Shown here one piece after another: positions 62,601 to 64,000 of a DNA stretch of 64,000 nt (the first letter of the stretch is position 1; each line of letters starts with the position of its first letter). The position numbers and the translations under genes were made by a program. The notes under the pieces were generated by a model that saw only the letters and a list, made by a program, of their open reading frames with translations, searched no databases and had not been told where the DNA came from. This DNA comes from Tetracentron sinense (Eukaryota; Streptophyta; Magnoliopsida; Trochodendrales; Trochodendraceae): NCBI GenBank assembly GCA_015143295.1, contig CM026557.1:25639760-25703759 (forward strand), read 5' to 3'.

Positions 62601-64000
62601 GAATGATGTTTGGTATTTAGTACCTAGGCCTAACAATACAAATGTGATAGGTACCAAATGGATTTTCAAGAACAAATCTGATGAAAAAGGTACTATCATA
62701 AGAAATAAGGCTAGGTTAGTTGCACAAGGATACACCCAAATTGAAGGTATTGACTTCGATGAAACTTTTGCTCCTGTAGCCAGGCTAGAATCAATAAGAA
62801 TTCTTCTAGCTGTGGCTTGCCATATGAAATTCAAACTTTTTCAAATGGATGTTAAGAGTGTCTTTCTGAATGACATTCTACATGAGGAAGTCTATGTGGA
62901 ACAACCAAAAGGGTTTGAAGATCCACATCACCTTGATCAAGTCTATCGGCTAAAAAGGGCCCTCTATGGTTTAAAGCAAGCTCCAAGAGCTTGGTATGAG
63001 AGGCTGACTACTTATCTCTTGGAAAACGGATTTTCGAGAGGGGGAGTAGATAGAACCCTTTTCATAAAGAATGTGAAAGGTGATATTGTCATCGCCCAGA
63101 TATATGTTGATGACATTGTGTTTGGTTCCACATTAGACTTACATGCTCGTTCATTTGCTGAACAAATGAAAAATGAATTTGAAATGAGCATGGTTGGTGA
63201 GCTAAGTTTCTTCCTTGGTCTTCAGATCAAGCAATTGGATTCTGGGATCTCAGTATCTCAAATCAAATATGCTAAAAATTTAGTGAAGAAATTTGGCATG
63301 AGCTCTGCTAAGCATGTAAGAACTCCTATGAGTTCTACTACAAAACTTAGTAAAGATGCTACAGGCAAAGATGTTGATCAAACTTCTTATAGAAGCATGA
63401 TTGGTAGTTTACTCTACCTAACTGCTACTAGACCTGACATAGCCTTTAGTGTTGGTGCATGTGCCCGCTATCAAGCAAGCCCAAAAGAGTCTCACTTACT
63501 TGCAGTTAAGCGTATCATTTGATATGTGAGTGGAACTCTATCATTTGGCCTCTTGTTTTCTTTTGATACAAATGCCACGATAGTTGGAAATTCCGATGCC
63601 GATTGGGCCGGAAATGCTGATGATAGGAAAAGCACCTCTGGAGGATGTTTCTATATTGGAAACTGCTTAGTTGCTTGGCTTAGCAAAAAGCAGAATTCAA
63701 TTTCATTGTCCACTGCAGAAGCTGAGTACATAGCAGCTGGCAGTTGTTGCACTCAACTTCTGTGGATGAAGCAGATGTTGAATGATTACGGGATTGAACA
63801 GAGCACTATGACTGTGTATTGTGATAATTCTAGTGCTATCAATATTTCCAAAAATCCCATTCAACATTCTCGCACAAAACACATAGACATAAGACATCAC
63901 TTCATCCGTGATCTTGTTGAGCAAAAGATTGTGTCTATAGAGTATATCCAAACAGAGAATCAATTTGCAGACATTCTTACAAAACCCTTAGATTCCCTTA
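59683..64000 (+). CDS. Copia pol with N-terminal coiled coil, to the window edge
   Basis: In order: an acidic Ser-rich start, a coiled coil (about 59920-60340; [20 protein letters not shown]), a second knuckle [14 protein letters not shown] (about 60628), aspartic-protease region ([13 protein letters not shown], 61044), pre-integrase HHCC region ([19 protein letters not shown], 61428), integrase core ([20 protein letters not shown], 61624; [35 protein letters not shown]), reverse transcriptase ([14 protein letters not shown], 62650; [23 protein letters not shown], 63101) and RNase H ([18 protein letters not shown], 63590; [30 protein letters not shown]), ending [15 protein letters not shown]. 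Integrase before reverse transcriptase defines Copia. The coiled coil joined to pol is typical of SIRE-like elements. Confidence 0.9.

Larger units (their letters stand above)
57600..64000 (+). mobile_element. SIRE-like Ty1/Copia element, nearly whole, runs off the window
   Basis: Parts: 5' LTR (start uncertain, about 57600, to 58661), primer-binding site (58664-58675), gag (58723-59680) and pol (59683 to the window end, reaching the end of RNase H). It is the best preserved retroelement here, with about two or three breaks in 5.3 kb of coding sequence, so probably the youngest. Gag matches the remnant at 8655-11068. The lineage call rests on gag ([20 protein letters not shown]), the coiled coil with extra zinc knuckle, and the LTR end ACCTATTCACCCCCCTCTAG. 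Confidence 0.88.

Noticed and set aside
63703-63963. 86-codon minus-strand frame at the window end
   Set aside because: It is antisense to the Copia RNase H region.

Overview
The window looks like heterochromatic, repeat-packed DNA of a flowering plant. The evidence is Tekay-like chromovirus (Ty3/Gypsy) polyproteins, SIRE-like and other Ty1/Copia elements, an L1-type LINE with a DUF4283/zinc-knuckle ORF1, and a MuDR-type transposon of the Kaonashi kind carrying DUF1985/Ulp1 sequence. I see no intact host gene, no rRNA or tRNA gene and no CRISPR array. The only possible host-gene remnant is a decayed DUF7745-like gene at about 27.2-28.2 kb.

Layout, left to right. 1-3749: 3' part of a Gypsy element with a complete 2.7-kb LTR. 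3750-7540: 3' part of a Copia element with its LTR. 7541-12606: minus-strand SIRE-like Copia remnant (gag plus 5' LTR), with a hAT-type MITE inside gag. 12607-17052: Kaonashi-like MULE with transposase on plus, DUF1985/Ulp1 gene on minus and a minisatellite between them. 17053-26774: nest of LTRs. LTR A is split by LTR B, B is split by solo LTRs C and D, and D is split by Copia LTR E; A, B, C and D are placed by target-site duplications, and A also holds a second copy of the MITE. 27170-28243: DUF7745-like remnant. 28252-30096: partial Copia LTR F2. 30097-32925: partial Gypsy LTR G. 32926-45219: Gypsy element H with both LTRs and solo LTR I (minus strand) in its pol. 45220-50054: LINE. 50055-57320: minus-strand Gypsy element J whose two end LTRs belong to different families. 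57600-64000: SIRE-like Copia element, nearly whole, running off the window edge.

Most elements are fossils. Solo LTRs (B, C, D, E, I) outnumber two-LTR elements, which points to repeated LTR-LTR recombination. The LTR letters used here (A-K) are local names.

The most interesting signal is a common internal plan in LTRs of otherwise different sequence: (1) an array of short CG-centred palindromes just upstream of the promoter; (2) a leader ending in a splice-donor-like AAG/GT; (3) a tandem array of hairpin-forming units whose arms change in compensatory fashion; (4) a conserved CTGAG...CTCAG hairpin with covariation; (5) an acceptor-like CGGCAG/GT; (6) a short acidic reading frame with the motif PWVEEEY, kept in the same phase relative to that acceptor. 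In addition, a spacer inside the palindrome arrays is nearly identical between a Gypsy LTR and a Copia LTR. I know of no description of this cassette, but I could run no search.
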